The position numbers and the translations under genes are program-made. Under the pieces are notes generated by a model. The model did no database searches and was not told the origin of the DNA. It saw nothing but the letters and a program-made list of their open reading frames with translations. This document shows positions 29,116 to 38,948 of a DNA stretch of 64,000 bases, piece by piece. Every line of letters begins with the position of its first letter. Within the stretch, counting starts at the first letter, position 1. Source of the DNA: Actinacidiphila sp. DG2A-62 (GTDB lineage: Bacteria > Actinomycetota > Actinomycetes > Streptomycetales > Streptomycetaceae). The stretch is from the NCBI RefSeq assembly GCF_035825295.1, contig NZ_JAYMGI010000002.1:4283001-4347000 (forward strand). The letters are read 5' to 3'.

Positions 29116-29493
29116 TCAGCGGCTGCCGCCGCCGAACCTGCGGCGCTTCGCCGCCTTGCTCCAGCCCGTCGCCGGCGGCGACCCCGCCGCCGGGGAACGC
29201 GAGGGGCCGCCCGGACCGCCGGGCGCAGGGCGGTGGATGAGGGTGAGGCCCTCGTGGTCGACGGGGTGCCACGCGTGGTCGTGGGTGCGGAAGGTGTACC
29301 CCTGCTCCGTGTCGGTCTGGTACGTGAGCAGCGCGCGGCCCTGGTGGGCGTACTGGCGGACCTCGGCCCAGATCACCTCGCGCAGCCGCGCGGACGGCGT
29401 GCCGATGAAGACGCCCGGCGAGATCTCCTGAAGCCAGCGGGTCAGGAACCCGCGTAGCCCGGAGGGGCAGTTGGTGAGGATCAGAACGGTCAC
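29116..29493 (-). CDS. cas2e: Cas2e, CRISPR adaptation protein (type I-E)
   Basis: 125 residues. It matches the E. coli-type Cas2 (VTVLILTNCPSGLRGFLTRW, then EISPGVFIGTPSARLREVIW), with QGRALLTYQTDTEQGYTFRT and a basic C-terminus KAAKRRRFGGGSR. It partners Cas1e in the integrase complex that inserts new spacers at the leader end. Start GTG 29493 (VTVLIL) with GAGGGG upstream; a longer frame to 29559 lacks conserved sequence. It follows cas1e by 13 nt and is the last cas gene before the array 2 leader. Confidence 0.95.
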   Translation of the reverse strand: MTVLILTNCPSGLRGFLTRWLQEISPGVFIGTPSARLREVIWAEVRQYAHQGRALLTYQTDTEQGYTFRTHDHAWHPVDHEGLTLIHRPAPGGPGGPSRSPAAGSPPATGWSKAAKRRRFGGGSR

Positions 29494-29506
29494 ACGCCCA
29501 CGCCCC

Positions 29507-30550
29507 TCACCAGATGATCTCCGCGTCGGGATCGGCCGCGTCACCGTCCGCGTCATCACCCGGGCCGCCCGGACCGACCGGTCCGACCCCGCCGAACCCG
29601 CCCAACCCGCCGCCCCCGTGGTTGCGCCCGCTCTCGACCCGGACCCCGCGGTCGGACTGGAGCGTCACCCGATCCCCGCCCGCCGCGTCCGCCGCCTCGC
29701 GCGCCGCGTCGTAGCCGAGCAGGTCCTTGATGTCCCGCACGCAACGGTCCAGCAGCCGCGTCTTGTTGACGCGGTCGCGTACGGCCCGCCGCGTGCGCGA
29801 CGCGATGTCGTCCGGGCCGTCCGCCGCCGCGTCGAAGGCCGCCGGGATGGCCACCGACGTCTTGTAGAGGTCGGCGATGTCGAGGACGAACGACCGCTCG
29901 TGGCCCGAGTGCACGAAGCCGAGCCCCGGCGAGCAGCCGAGCGCGACGACGACCGCGTGCGCGATCCCGTACATGCACTGGGCCGCCGCGGTGATGCCCT
30001 GGTTGGGCGGGTCGCCCGCCAGGAAGTCGTCACGGTTGAACTCCCGCCGCCGCCACGGCACTCCGGTGCGCGCGGACTCCGCCCGGTAGCAGTCCTGGAG
30101 GCGGCGCCCTTCCATGCCGAGGAGTTGCTGCCGCGTCTTGCCCGCCGGGTCGGCGTCGGGGAACCGCAGCCGGTACATCGCGCGGGCGACGTCGAGCCGG
30201 CGCCGCGGGTTCGCCCAGGCCGTCGCCTGCGCCTCGACCAGTCCCGACGATCGGGTCAGCGCGCGCCCGCCCGCGTAGAACCGCACGCCGTGCTCGCCGA
30301 CCCACACCACACCGGCGCCGCAGTCCCCGAGGACGCTCATCGCCTGGTGGGTGATGCGGGTGCCGGGGCCGAGCAGCAGCACGCCGATCGTCGCGGACGG
30401 GATGTGCCGTACGCCGTCGGAGTCCGTCGCGGTGATGGCGTTCTGGTCGCGGTGGACGACGCATCGTTCCAGGTAGACGAACGACAACCGGTCGCCGACC
30501 CGCGTGAGTTCGCGTGGCGTCGCCGCCCCGCGCCTGCCGACCGTGCTCAC
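29507..30550 (-). CDS. cas1e: Cas1e, CRISPR integrase (type I-E)
   Basis: 347 residues. It catalyses the transesterification that joins prespacers to the array. Metal-binding residues are recognisable: Glu in GMEGRRLQDCYR, His in GFVHSGHERS and Asp in FVLDIADLYK, all in the expected order. The N-terminal beta domain (DRLSFVYLERCVVHRDQNAI) is intact. The C-terminus carries an extra Gly/Pro/Asp-rich tail of about 40 residues (HGGGGLGGFGGVGPVGPGGP) absent from E. coli Cas1. Starts at GTG 30550, 7 nt after cas6e. Confidence 0.96.
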   Translation of the reverse strand: MSTVGRRGAATPRELTRVGDRLSFVYLERCVVHRDQNAITATDSDGVRHIPSATIGVLLLGPGTRITHQAMSVLGDCGAGVVWVGEHGVRFYAGGRALTRSSGLVEAQATAWANPRRRLDVARAMYRLRFPDADPAGKTRQQLLGMEGRRLQDCYRAESARTGVPWRRREFNRDDFLAGDPPNQGITAAAQCMYGIAHAVVVALGCSPGLGFVHSGHERSFVLDIADLYKTSVAIPAAFDAAADGPDDIASRTRRAVRDRVNKTRLLDRCVRDIKDLLGYDAAREAADAAGGDRVTLQSDRGVRVESGRNHGGGGLGGFGGVGPVGPGGPGDDADGDAADPDAEIIW

Positions 30551-30557
30551 CGCGCGC

Positions 30558-31262
30558 TCACCGTACGGGCGCCAGCGTCATCAGCCCGCACCCGTACGCC
30601 TTCGCCTTGCCCAGCCCCTGCGTGAGCGTGCGGCGCAGCGCGGCCGGGTCGGTGACGGTCAGGCGGCCGTCGTACGTGACCGAGGTGAGCGAGACGGTGC
30701 GGCGCTCGACGGCCTTGGCGAAGCGCAGCTCGCGCTTGTCCCGTACGACGAGCTGGAGTTCGTCGCCGTGCTCCAACAGCCGTGCGGACGGCGGCTTCTC
30801 GGCGACGGCGAACCCCGAGGCCGCCTGCCGGTCCAGCAACCACCCTTTCTGATGACGGGCCGTGAGGTGCGCGGTGCGCTTCCTCGGCTCGTCGTCGGTG
30901 CGGCGGATGGTGTGCACCGGGTTGGCGGTGAGGCGGAACGTCCACGTGCTGCCGGCGGTCAGCCCGTCGAGGAACGAGCCGTAGCCGAAGGTCTGCCAGC
31001 CCGGCGTGTCCGTCGCAGCCGGCCAACCGGCCTGTTCCACCAGGTGGGTGAGGTCCGGACGCGTCGGGCTGACGACGAACAGCACGACCTCGGCGGCGGA
31101 GTTGCGGTCGACGCGCCACAGCACGCGCGGTCCGGCGCCGTCCCGCGTGGGAAGTTCGGGGAAGGACATCGCGACGGCCGCGTGCATGCGGTGCGGCGAT
31201 CCGAGGAGCGCGCGTCCCTCGCGGCGTGCGGTGTTGAGGCGGAAACGGGTCAGGTACATCAC
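30558..31262 (-). CDS. cas6e: Cas6e, crRNA-processing endoribonuclease (CasE/Cse3)
   Basis: 234 residues. It cuts pre-crRNA at the base of the repeat hairpin and stays bound as the Cascade head. MYLTRFRLNTARREGRALLG begins the RAMP fold. His in SPHRMHAAV is the likely catalytic residue, by analogy with His20/26 of characterised Cas6e. The C-terminal GLGKAKAYGCGLMTL is the Gly-rich RAMP loop. The GTG at 31262 and ATG at 31259 both overlap the cas5e stop, implying coupling. Confidence 0.95.
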   Translation of the reverse strand: MMYLTRFRLNTARREGRALLGSPHRMHAAVAMSFPELPTRDGAGPRVLWRVDRNSAAEVVLFVVSPTRPDLTHLVEQAGWPAATDTPGWQTFGYGSFLDGLTAGSTWTFRLTANPVHTIRRTDDEPRKRTAHLTARHQKGWLLDRQAASGFAVAEKPPSARLLEHGDELQLVVRDKRELRFAKAVERRTVSLTSVTYDGRLTVTDPAALRRTLTQGLGKAKAYGCGLMTLAPVR

Positions 31263-32041
31263 ACGGCTCCCAGGGCCGAGGTCGGGTCGTGGTCGGCGGC
31301 GGTGCCCGGCCGCTGATCCGGAACGCCGGCCGGTTCGCCGGCCTCCGGTACGTCGCCCGGTACGTCTCCCGGTACGCCGCCCGGCGCGCGGTCCGCGGAC
31401 GGGTTGGGGACGCGGGACGCCACCACACCGCGCAGCGCATAGCGCCGGTGCCGCGGGTCGAACGTGATCGGCGCGTCGCGGAAGCTCTGGTCGGGAGCCT
31501 CGCCCGGCGCGCTGTCGAGCAGCAGCGGGAGTTCACGCGGCGTCCCGTAGCGGGCGCGGTACCACTCGGACGCCTGCCACGGGACCTCGGCGAGCGCCGT
31601 GGCGAGGTCGGCGTCCTCCCGCACACCGAGGTCGAGCGGCGCGGACGGCGGGCAGGAACGGCGGCCCAGGTACGGCAGCCAGACGGGAGCGCGTACAGCC
31701 GCGTCGAGCCGCTCGACGATCTCCGGCTCCCCTTCCACGGCCGCCACGAACACCGCGTCGGCCAGGTAGAACCGCTCCGACAGCGGCATCGCCTTGTCCG
31801 TGTCGAAGTGGTGGGCGGTCTGGAAGTCCCGCATCCGCGTGCCGGGTTGGTCGATCCGCACGCCGTAGCGCAGCGCGGCGAGGTCGGAGAGGTCGGCGTC
31901 GCGCTCGCGGCCCTGCGCGGCGGCCAGCAGGCCGAGCACGCCGCTCTTGGTGGGGGCGTTCTCGGTGGTGCGGCGGACGAACCGCGCGGCCGAACCCCAC
32001 GCCTGCAGCGGGCCGGCCAGCCGCAGCAGGAGCACGCTCAC
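31259..32041 (-). CDS. cas5e: Cas5e, Cascade subunit binding the crRNA 5' handle (CasD)
   Basis: 260 residues. Hallmarks are LLLRLAGPLQAWGSAARFVR at the N-terminus, RRTTENAPTKSGVLGLLAAA, MRDFQTAHHF and the late LPYLGRRSCPPSAPLDL. The C-terminal 50 residues are a Pro/Gly/Asp-rich, probably disordered extension (PGGVPGDVPGDVPEAGEPAG). The GTG start overlaps the cas7e stop in GTGA. Confidence 0.95.
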   Translation of the reverse strand: MSVLLLRLAGPLQAWGSAARFVRRTTENAPTKSGVLGLLAAAQGRERDADLSDLAALRYGVRIDQPGTRMRDFQTAHHFDTDKAMPLSERFYLADAVFVAAVEGEPEIVERLDAAVRAPVWLPYLGRRSCPPSAPLDLGVREDADLATALAEVPWQASEWYRARYGTPRELPLLLDSAPGEAPDQSFRDAPITFDPRHRRYALRGVVASRVPNPSADRAPGGVPGDVPGDVPEAGEPAGVPDQRPGTAADHDPTSALGAV

Positions 32042-33279
32042 GCGATCGGCTCCCGCGCATCGGAACCCGCCTCGGCGGCACTGATCAGGCGGCCCGCCAC
32101 CGTTTCGCCGACGGCGGTGACGAGTTCGGGGATGCTGAGGCTCTCGCCCAGGGCGGCGAGCGGCTCGGTCTCCTCCCCGACGCGTACCAGCCAGGTGCCG
32201 GTGCCGTCGCCGTCCGCGACGCCGTACGCCGCCTCCAACTCCGGTACGTGGCGGGCCAGTCGGCGGCACGCCTCCGTGACGAAGCCGTCCTCGCGGCGCT
32301 GCGGCGCGACGGCGCGCTCGAAGGCCGCCACGAAGCTGATGGGCCGCTTGGAGCGGAGCTTGACCAGGACGACGCACGGCAGGGTGTGGTTGCCGAAGGT
32401 GTTGACCTTGCCAGTGGGCAGCGAGGTGATGAACCCCTCCAGGAACGCTTCCACGGCCCGCCGCGTCGGTGCCGCCGCGTGCTCGTCCTCGCGCAGGCCC
32501 GCGCCGAGGTTGGCGTGCAGGCGGTCCACGTCGAGCGCGGCATAGCGGTACAGCGTCGCGGAGTTGAAGTCGACCACGCCGATCATGCCCGCGCCCGGCT
32601 CGGCGTCGGAGTTCCGGTCGTCCACGGCCGTGTAGTAGTCGGACTCGTTGTCGACGGCGTGCACGCTGAGCGCGTGCGCGACCTGGGTGGCCGCCTCGAC
32701 GTTGAGGTCCGGGCCGTCGGCGACCATCCGGCCGAAGAGGGCGATGTCGACGGAGTGCCGGGTGTCGACCAGCCGCTTCGCCAGCGCCTTGTTCTCCTTG
32801 TCCTTGAAGAAGTCCTTGAGGACCGCGACGTCGCCCTTGCCCTCACTGCCCTTGACCGCCAACTCGGCGAGCGCGTCGAGCTGGCGCGCGCCGAGGAACA
32901 TCAAGTACGAGGATTCCGGGGCCGGTTCGGGCTCCCCCTCCTTGGCCTTGCGCTTGGGCGGGTCGATCTTCGAGCCGGTCGCGGTGCGCAGCGTCTCCGC
33001 CGCCAGCCCCAGAGCGGCCGCGGTGTCGAGGGCCGGCTCGCGGGCGGTGATCCGCTCGGCGAGCGCTTCGGCGACCTTCTTGGTGCGCACACCCAGGTCC
33101 GCGGGGTCCACGAGGTCGTCGAACGCCTTGCGGGTCGCGCGCTTCCATGCCTGGCTGGAGACCCGGGCGCGGCGCACACCTCCGTAGACCGCGGTCTTGG
33201 GCGAGCCGGTGTCGTCCCGGTTGATGTTGCTGGGCGGGACGGTCTGGAGGATGTGGATGTCGAGGATGGTTCGGGTCAC
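32038..33279 (-). CDS. cas7e: Cas7e, Cascade backbone subunit (CasC/Cse4)
   Basis: 413 residues. It forms the six-copy filament that wraps the crRNA guide. Diagnostic segments are LDIHILQTVPPSNINRDDTG, VYGGVRRARVSSQAWKRATR, FGRMVADGPDLNVEAATQVA, HALSVHAVDNESDYYTAVDD and KVNTFGNHTLPCVVLVKL. GTG start at 33279. It is separated by 101 nt from casB, the largest gap in the operon, while its stop overlaps cas5e. Confidence 0.96.
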   Translation of the reverse strand: MTRTILDIHILQTVPPSNINRDDTGSPKTAVYGGVRRARVSSQAWKRATRKAFDDLVDPADLGVRTKKVAEALAERITAREPALDTAAALGLAAETLRTATGSKIDPPKRKAKEGEPEPAPESSYLMFLGARQLDALAELAVKGSEGKGDVAVLKDFFKDKENKALAKRLVDTRHSVDIALFGRMVADGPDLNVEAATQVAHALSVHAVDNESDYYTAVDDRNSDAEPGAGMIGVVDFNSATLYRYAALDVDRLHANLGAGLREDEHAAAPTRRAVEAFLEGFITSLPTGKVNTFGNHTLPCVVLVKLRSKRPISFVAAFERAVAPQRREDGFVTEACRRLARHVPELEAAYGVADGDGTGTWLVRVGEETEPLAALGESLSIPELVTAVGETVAGRLISAAEAGSDAREPIA

Positions 33280-33380
33280 GGTGGTGGGTCCTGTCGCGTA
33301 AGGGTGTGGAGAGCAGCGAAGTCGGCGTGAGCGGGGTCGCCTGCGAGGCGTCGGCGAGTGGCCCGTCCGGGCGGGCGGGC

Positions 33381-34070
33381 TCAGTCCTGCGGCGGGCGCG
33401 TGGCGGGCACCACGCCCGCCGTATGGAAGTCCCGGCCCCAGGTGCGCCGGACGGTGGCCTGCGTGGACGGCCGCTGCCAGCGGTAGAGCTGGTCGGCCAG
33501 GAGTGCGTAGTCGAGCGGGATCGCGTCCTTGCGGAGCAGCAAAACGATCTCGCGCAGCCGCTGGGCGAGGACGTCGAGCGTGCTCGCGGTGCCGACGCGT
33601 ACGAACCGCCGGCGCACCGCCTCGTCGATCTCCGGCTCGGCGGCGGCCCTGGCCTGTGGCGTCGCGCCGGCCTCCGGCGCCACCGCCCCGGACGCCGTCA
33701 ACAGCCGCACGGAGCGCCCGAGTCCGTAGCCGCGGACGTGGGTGTCGGTGTCGCGATGGGACTGCTGGTGCAGTGCCCAGAGCGTGATCGCCAGGTGGAG
33801 GGCCTCGTCCGCCCGCACCTCATCTGGCCGTTGCGAAGGGTCGGACGCGGACTCGGCAACGACGAGGGCGAGTTCCTCCGTGCCGGTCAGACCCCACAGG
33901 TCCTGGAGGTCGTATGCGGGCCGTCCGACGCCACGCCGCAGCCGGGCGACGGTCGCCACCGCGGACGGGCGGTCGGCGCGGTAGCCGTACTGAAGTCTAC
34001 GGATGCAGCGGTCGGCGGCGGTGCCCACGAGGTCGTAACCACTGGTGCTCGTCCCGGTGTTCGTGGTCAT
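33381..34070 (-). CDS. casB: CasB/Cse2, small subunit of Cascade (Cas11e)
   Basis: 229 residues, all helical. It forms the Cascade belly that stabilises the R-loop. The conserved start of the Cse2 fold (RLRRGVGRPAYDLQDLWGLT), HLAITLWALHQQSHR and VRRRFVRVGTASTLDVLAQR are present, followed by LPLDYALLADQLYRWQ-like sequence. The ATG at 34070 overlaps the Cas8e stop in ATGA, so translation should be coupled to the corrected Cas8e frame, not to the frame that runs through from Cas3. Confidence 0.93.
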   Translation of the reverse strand: MTTNTGTSTSGYDLVGTAADRCIRRLQYGYRADRPSAVATVARLRRGVGRPAYDLQDLWGLTGTEELALVVAESASDPSQRPDEVRADEALHLAITLWALHQQSHRDTDTHVRGYGLGRSVRLLTASGAVAPEAGATPQARAAAEPEIDEAVRRRFVRVGTASTLDVLAQRLREIVLLLRKDAIPLDYALLADQLYRWQRPSTQATVRRTWGRDFHTAGVVPATRPPQD

Positions 34071-37000
34071 CGCGCTAGCTCCGTCGCTGCGTCGTGTGCG
34101 GTGGTGTCGTGAGCGGTCGAGTCGTGTGGGGTGGCGGGGGCGTCGAGCGGTTCGGCGGCCGGTCGCGGCGCCAGCGGGAGCACCTTCTTCAGCCCTGCCA
34201 GGAACCACAGTTCGGCCTGGGCGTCGTTCAGCCAGCGCCGGCCGTCCCCGTCCGGCAGGTCCACGTACCGGCCTTCGGCCGCTGCCGGACCCGCGCCGTC
34301 CAGGAGCCTGCGGCCCAGCGCCCGGACCTGGGCGCCGACCGTCTCCTGCCACTGCGCGCGGTGCGCCTGCGGGTCGGACGTCTCCCCCAGCCCGGCCAGC
34401 CACTGCCGGTACGGGCCGTCGAGCGTCGCGTAGCCCACGTCACGGGCTGTAGCGAAGGCCGGCTGGGGTCGGAGCCGACGGCCCGCGCGAGATTGCCGGC
34501 GAGCCGGCCGAGCGCCCGCACCGCCTCGTCCGCGTCGGCGACGGCATCGACCGCGGCACGGCCGTACGCCGGTCGTTCCTCGTGCAGCACGACCACAGGG
34601 AGCAGGATCTGGTCGTCCGTGATCTCGTCGACGACCGACTGCTGTGTGCCGTAGGCGGCCCCGACGATGCGGGTGCGCAGCAGGCGGCGCTGCGGCAGAT
34701 AGTCCTCGTACGCCAGCCGTGCGAGCCACCGGACGATCCCCGGGGGGAGGGTCGTCGCCGCGCCCTGCCGCTGCTCGGCTCCGTCGCGTGCCTGGCCCTT
34801 GTCGACGAGGAGGGCCGCCAGGCCGCGCCACGCGGCCCGGTTCGGATCGTGCTGGCGCGGCATGTAGACCTGGGTGCGCCCCAGCTTCTTCGCCTGCGCG
34901 GGGCTGTCGCGCCAGCCCGTCATCGGCTCCCGGGTGTGCCGGTCGTGCGGTGCGAGCGGGTCGCCGTAGCACAGGACGACGCCGGTCACCTCGCCGTCGC
35001 TGTGGTGCAGGCGGATGCGCCGGCTCTGCCAGGTGTAGAGGTCGCGCGGGCCGGACGGACGCGGGTCGTCGGGGTCGGACACCAACGGGCGGGCGTCGGG
35101 GGCCGGTCGGCGCCAGGCCGGCCTGTCGTCCTTCTCGACCTGGAGGAGTTCGTCGTCGGCGGAGACCAGGTTGAGCAACAGGGTCTCCCTGAGCGTGTCC
35201 CCCTCGGCGAAGACGCCGCCGAGGTTGCCCGCCCAACCCGTGCCCAGCGGGTAGCCCTTGCCGCCCTTGACCCGCGGGTCGCCGACCGCACCGGACTTGA
35301 TCCCGGAGACGTCGAAAGCGTGGGCGTGCACCAGCCAGCGCGCGGCCTCGGCAAACCCCAGCCGCTCGGGGCCGGGTTGGCGCATGCTGAAGAACGGATC
35401 GCCGTTGGGGACGTCGGCGACGATCCTGCTCAGCGGGCCGATGTCGTTCTTCTCGGTGTGCAGGTCCGCGACTTGGAGGAACGGCTCGCTCGGGTGGAGC
35501 AGGTCGAACCGGTCCCGGTGCCGGTCGAGGTAGTCCGGCACGGCGGCGAAGGGGTCGCCGGACTCCCACAGTTCGCCCCAGTCCTCGATGTCGGCCGGGC
35601 CGTCGACGGCGTCGTGAAGTACCGCGAGCAGCAGCCGCAGCAGGGCGAACTCCTGCGTGGGCACGTCGCCCACGAGCCGCCGCAGTCCGTGGGCCTGTGC
35701 GAAGACGTCCCGCAGCGAGAGTTCGACGGTCGTCCCGTCCAGCCGCTGTACGGGAATCCACGGCCGGGAGACCAGGTCGAAGGAGGGCACACCGTCCACC
35801 ATTCTCACGTCGCCGGCACCCTCGGGTGCCACGAGGAGCCCGTCGGTCGGGCTGTAACGGATGTCGTGGCCGCCCAGCCGGGCGCGGCCGTCCTCGTCGA
35901 GGACCAGGAACAACTCCCCGGCCAACCACGGGCTTTCCTTGACCTGCCAAGCCCCGGGACCGAATGCCTCCAGTTCCCGGATCGTCCGGTCGACCGCCCA
36001 CGGCTTGGAGAAGTGCCAGGGCAGGTTGAGCGCGCTCGCGGCGGCGGCGCGTGCCGCCGCCGGCGTCGGCACGGCGTGTTCCGGCAGGTCGAGGCCCCCT
36101 CGGCCCTTGTCCAGCCAGGGGAGCGTCCGGAGTGTGCCGTCGCTCCGCCGCTGGACCACCAGGACCTCGAGGGTGTCGTCGGTGTCCCGCACCTGGGCGC
36201 GCCCCGCCGCGGTGTCGTCGGCGTCGCCCACGCCCGCGTCGATCCAGCCGATGATCGGCCGGCCCTCGCGGCGTACCGGACCGAGCCGGAAGACCTCGGC
36301 GCGCTGACGCTTGTCTGCGAGCAGCGTCCGGTACGCCTGCCGGGCCTCGTCCAGGTCCGCAGCCCAGGCGCCGGGGCCGAGCGGCTCGTCGCCGTACGCC
36401 GCCTGCACGAGCGGGCTGATGTCGTCGGGCAGGCGCAGCGGCCGGCCGTCCAGGTGCGGGCGCAGGACCGCGAGGGAGCGCAACAGCAGGTGGCGGCCCT
36501 CGTAGACCTTGACCGAGCCGGGCGCGGGTGTCGGCGGGCTCGCGGCCCAGTCGGTCACGCCGGTGACCAGGCAGCGGGCCGTACGCAGCCGGGGCGGCCG
36601 GGCCCGGCGGTGGCGGTGCACGCGACCCATCCGCTGCAACACCAGGTCGACCGGGGCGAGATCGGTGACCAGCAGGTCGAAGTCGAGGTCCAGCGACTGC
36701 TCGACGACCTGGCTGGCGACGACGATGTGCGGGCCGCTCGGCCGGTCGCCGTTGGGGCCGAAACGGGCGAGGAGTTCGGCGTCCTTGCGTGCGCGGTCGG
36801 CGGCCACGAAACGGGAGTGGGCCACGGTCACCCGGTCCTCGCCGAAGCGCTCGCGCAGCCGCTCGGCCGCCTCCTGCACGCGGTCGACGGTGTTCCGGAC
36901 CACCAAGGCGCAGCCGCCCTCGGCGAGTTCGGACTCCAGGCGGTCGACCAGGCACGCCACGTCGTCGTCCAACGGCTCGACACGGACTTCGGTGCGCCGG

Positions 37001-38754
37001 CCCGACGCGGCCTGCGGCTGCGCGACGACGGTACGCCCCTGCGGGGAGACCGCGGTGAGCAGCGGATACGCGTCGGCCGGCGCGTCCGCCTCCGGCACCG
37101 GATGCCCGGCGTACGCCTCGGCGAGCGCGCGGCGCCGGCCCGCGGGCAGCGTCGCCGACAGCAGCACGACGGGCACGCGGTAGGCGGCGAGCCACTCCAG
37201 CACGCGCTCCAGGTACGTGCTCATGTAGGCGTCGTACGCGTGGACTTCGTCGATCACGACGACCTTGCCCGCGAGCGCGAGGTGGCGCAGCGCGAGATGC
37301 CGGCTCTTCAGCGAGCCGAACAGCACCTGGTCGATCGTCCCCACCGCGAAGGACGCGAGCAGCCCCTTCTTGCGGCCGCGCAGCCACTGGTGGGCCTGGA
37401 GGCCGGAGGGACGACGGCGGTTCTTCGCCTGCGGGCCGTCGAAGTCGTCGCCGCCGTCCAGGTCGACGGCGGCGATCGTACGGCTGCTCCTACGAGCGAG
37501 GCCCGCCCAGGCGTCGTTGAGCGCGGACTTGGCGTGCGCCAGGAACACCGAGCGCGGCCCGTCGGCGGGGAGGTGGTCCAGCCAGTCGATCAGTCGCGTG
37601 AACATCGCGTCGCCGGTGGCGCGGGTGGGCAGGGCGATCATGCAGCCGCCCGCCTGGGTGCGGGCCGCGAGGATCTCCGCCGCGGCGAGCGCGGCCTCCG
37701 TCTTGCCTTCGCCCATGGGCGCTTCGATGACCAGGAGGCCGTGCGGGTCCATTGCGCGCGCGATCGCTACCGCGTTCTCCTGAACGGGCCTGATCGCAGC
37801 GTCCTTCGGCAGGTCGAAGCGGGCGGCGAACAACTCGGCGGCGGTGCCGGGCGGTTCGTCCGGCGCCCAGGGGGCGGGCAGGTCCAGCCCGCGCCAGGCC
37901 GCCTCCAGCCGCTCCTCCTGCGGGCGTACGGTGCCTTCCGCGGTGACGTACGGGAACAGCTCGGCGGAGCTGGCGATCCAGTCGGCCAGGATGACGATCG
38001 CGGTCAGCGTGACCTGCACCGGCTGGGGCAGCTTCACGTCCTTCCAGCTCACGTCCTTCCAGCTCACGTCCTTCCGGCTCACGTCCTTCCAGCTCACGTC
38101 CTTCCAGCGCTTCGACGCGCCGAGGTCGTCGGTGGCGCCGGCCATCCGCGCGCAGGCGTCCATCAGCTCGAACTGCACGCTCTTCCACAGGGATTCGCTC
38201 TCGCCCGGGGTACGTATCAGCTCCGGGTGCAGGGTGAGGTCGTGGATGCGCTGGTGGCCCGGCGGCACGCCGTGGTGACCGCCGACGACGACCGCGAGCT
38301 GCCCGGCGGTCCGGCTCGGCCAGCCGTGCCGTTCGCTCAGCCACTCGGCGAGGAGGAGCTGGCCGGCCAGCCCGTGGGGCGCCAACTTGCGGTCCTCGCG
38401 GAGCCGTTCGAAGGAGGCCATGGCGAGGCCGTGGCGCCGCATGGTGTTGGCCAGCGTGTCGACCTGGCAGGCGAAGGCGGGGGTGGCCTTGCCGATGTCG
38501 TGCACCCCGGCCAGCCACACGGCCAACCGCCGCCCGTCCGCGGTCCCGCCGGGCAGCGCGTCCCCCACCAGCGCCTTCACGTTCCCCGGCAGCCACGCGT
38601 CCCACAACCGCCCGGCCACGGCGGCAGTGTCGGCCATGTGCTGCCACAGCGGCAGCCACCCCTCCGTGTCCCGGTCATGCTTCCCCCACGCACTGCGCGC
38701 GGCCCCCGAAACCCCCTCGAACACCCGCGCCCCTGCGGGTGACGTGCCGTTCAT
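34067..38754 (-). CDS. cas3-casA: Cas3::Cas8e fusion (helicase-nuclease joined to Cse1), frameshift near its 3' end
   Basis: One uninterrupted frame encodes both proteins. Numbering from ATG 38754: the Cas3 part (1 to about 980) has the HD nuclease motif GVHDIGKA (His85-Asp86) and HHG, a tandem WKDVS repeat (about 217-240), the Walker A box EAPMGEGKTEAAL (about 344-356), DEVH (about 502-505), LSATLP, and motif VI LQRMGRVHRHRR. After a short linker without a stop, Cas8e starts at FDLVSRPWIPVQRL (about 992) and continues through WGELWESGDPF and GKGYPLGTGWAGNLGGV. Near 34475 the frame shifts: the conserved tail (RDVGYATLDGPYRQWLAGL to LKKVLPLAPRP) lies in another frame ending at 34067, where it overlaps casB. 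Alternative start: ATG 38805. Cas8e recognises the PAM; Cas3 degrades the target. Confidence 0.9.
38036..38110 (-). repeat. 15-bp tandem repeat inside cas3
   Basis: Five near-identical 15-bp units (cacgtccttccagct, one with ccggct) encode WKDVS-type pentapeptides between the HD domain and the helicase. The length is a multiple of three, so the frame is kept. Confidence 0.9.
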
Positions 38755-38948
38755 GGCAGCACTTGACCACAGCGCGTGTGCTGACAGTGAGCGAAGTCCA
38801 TACATGACGTCAATCGATCGTTTCTGATCACTACGAGCGGACGGCGGCGCCTTTTGCCATCTCCCGGCGGCGATCGGGGCCAGGCAGCCCCGCCGTCCGA
38901 AGAAGGGCCTTTACGCCGCAGACGAAGGCCGCACGAGGAGCCTGGGAC
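38755..38948 (-). promoter_or_regulatory. Probable promoter region of the cas operon
   Basis: 194 nt upstream of cas3. The minus strand carries cgatcgattgacgtcatg near 38800-38820 with TTGACG as a possible -35 element; the -10 is weak. The region also separates the divergently regulated but same-strand small membrane protein gene. No operator was identified. Confidence 0.35.

Noticed and set aside
34067-35830. Reading Cas8e as a separate gene starting near 35800
   Set aside because: An in-frame ATG exists but lacks a close ribosome binding site, and the frame from Cas3 is open through it; fusion is the simpler reading, though internal initiation cannot be excluded.
34582-38742. 1386-codon plus-strand ORF opposite cas3-cas8e
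   Set aside because: It mirrors the coding strand of the fusion gene and has low-complexity composition; Cas motifs are on the minus strand.
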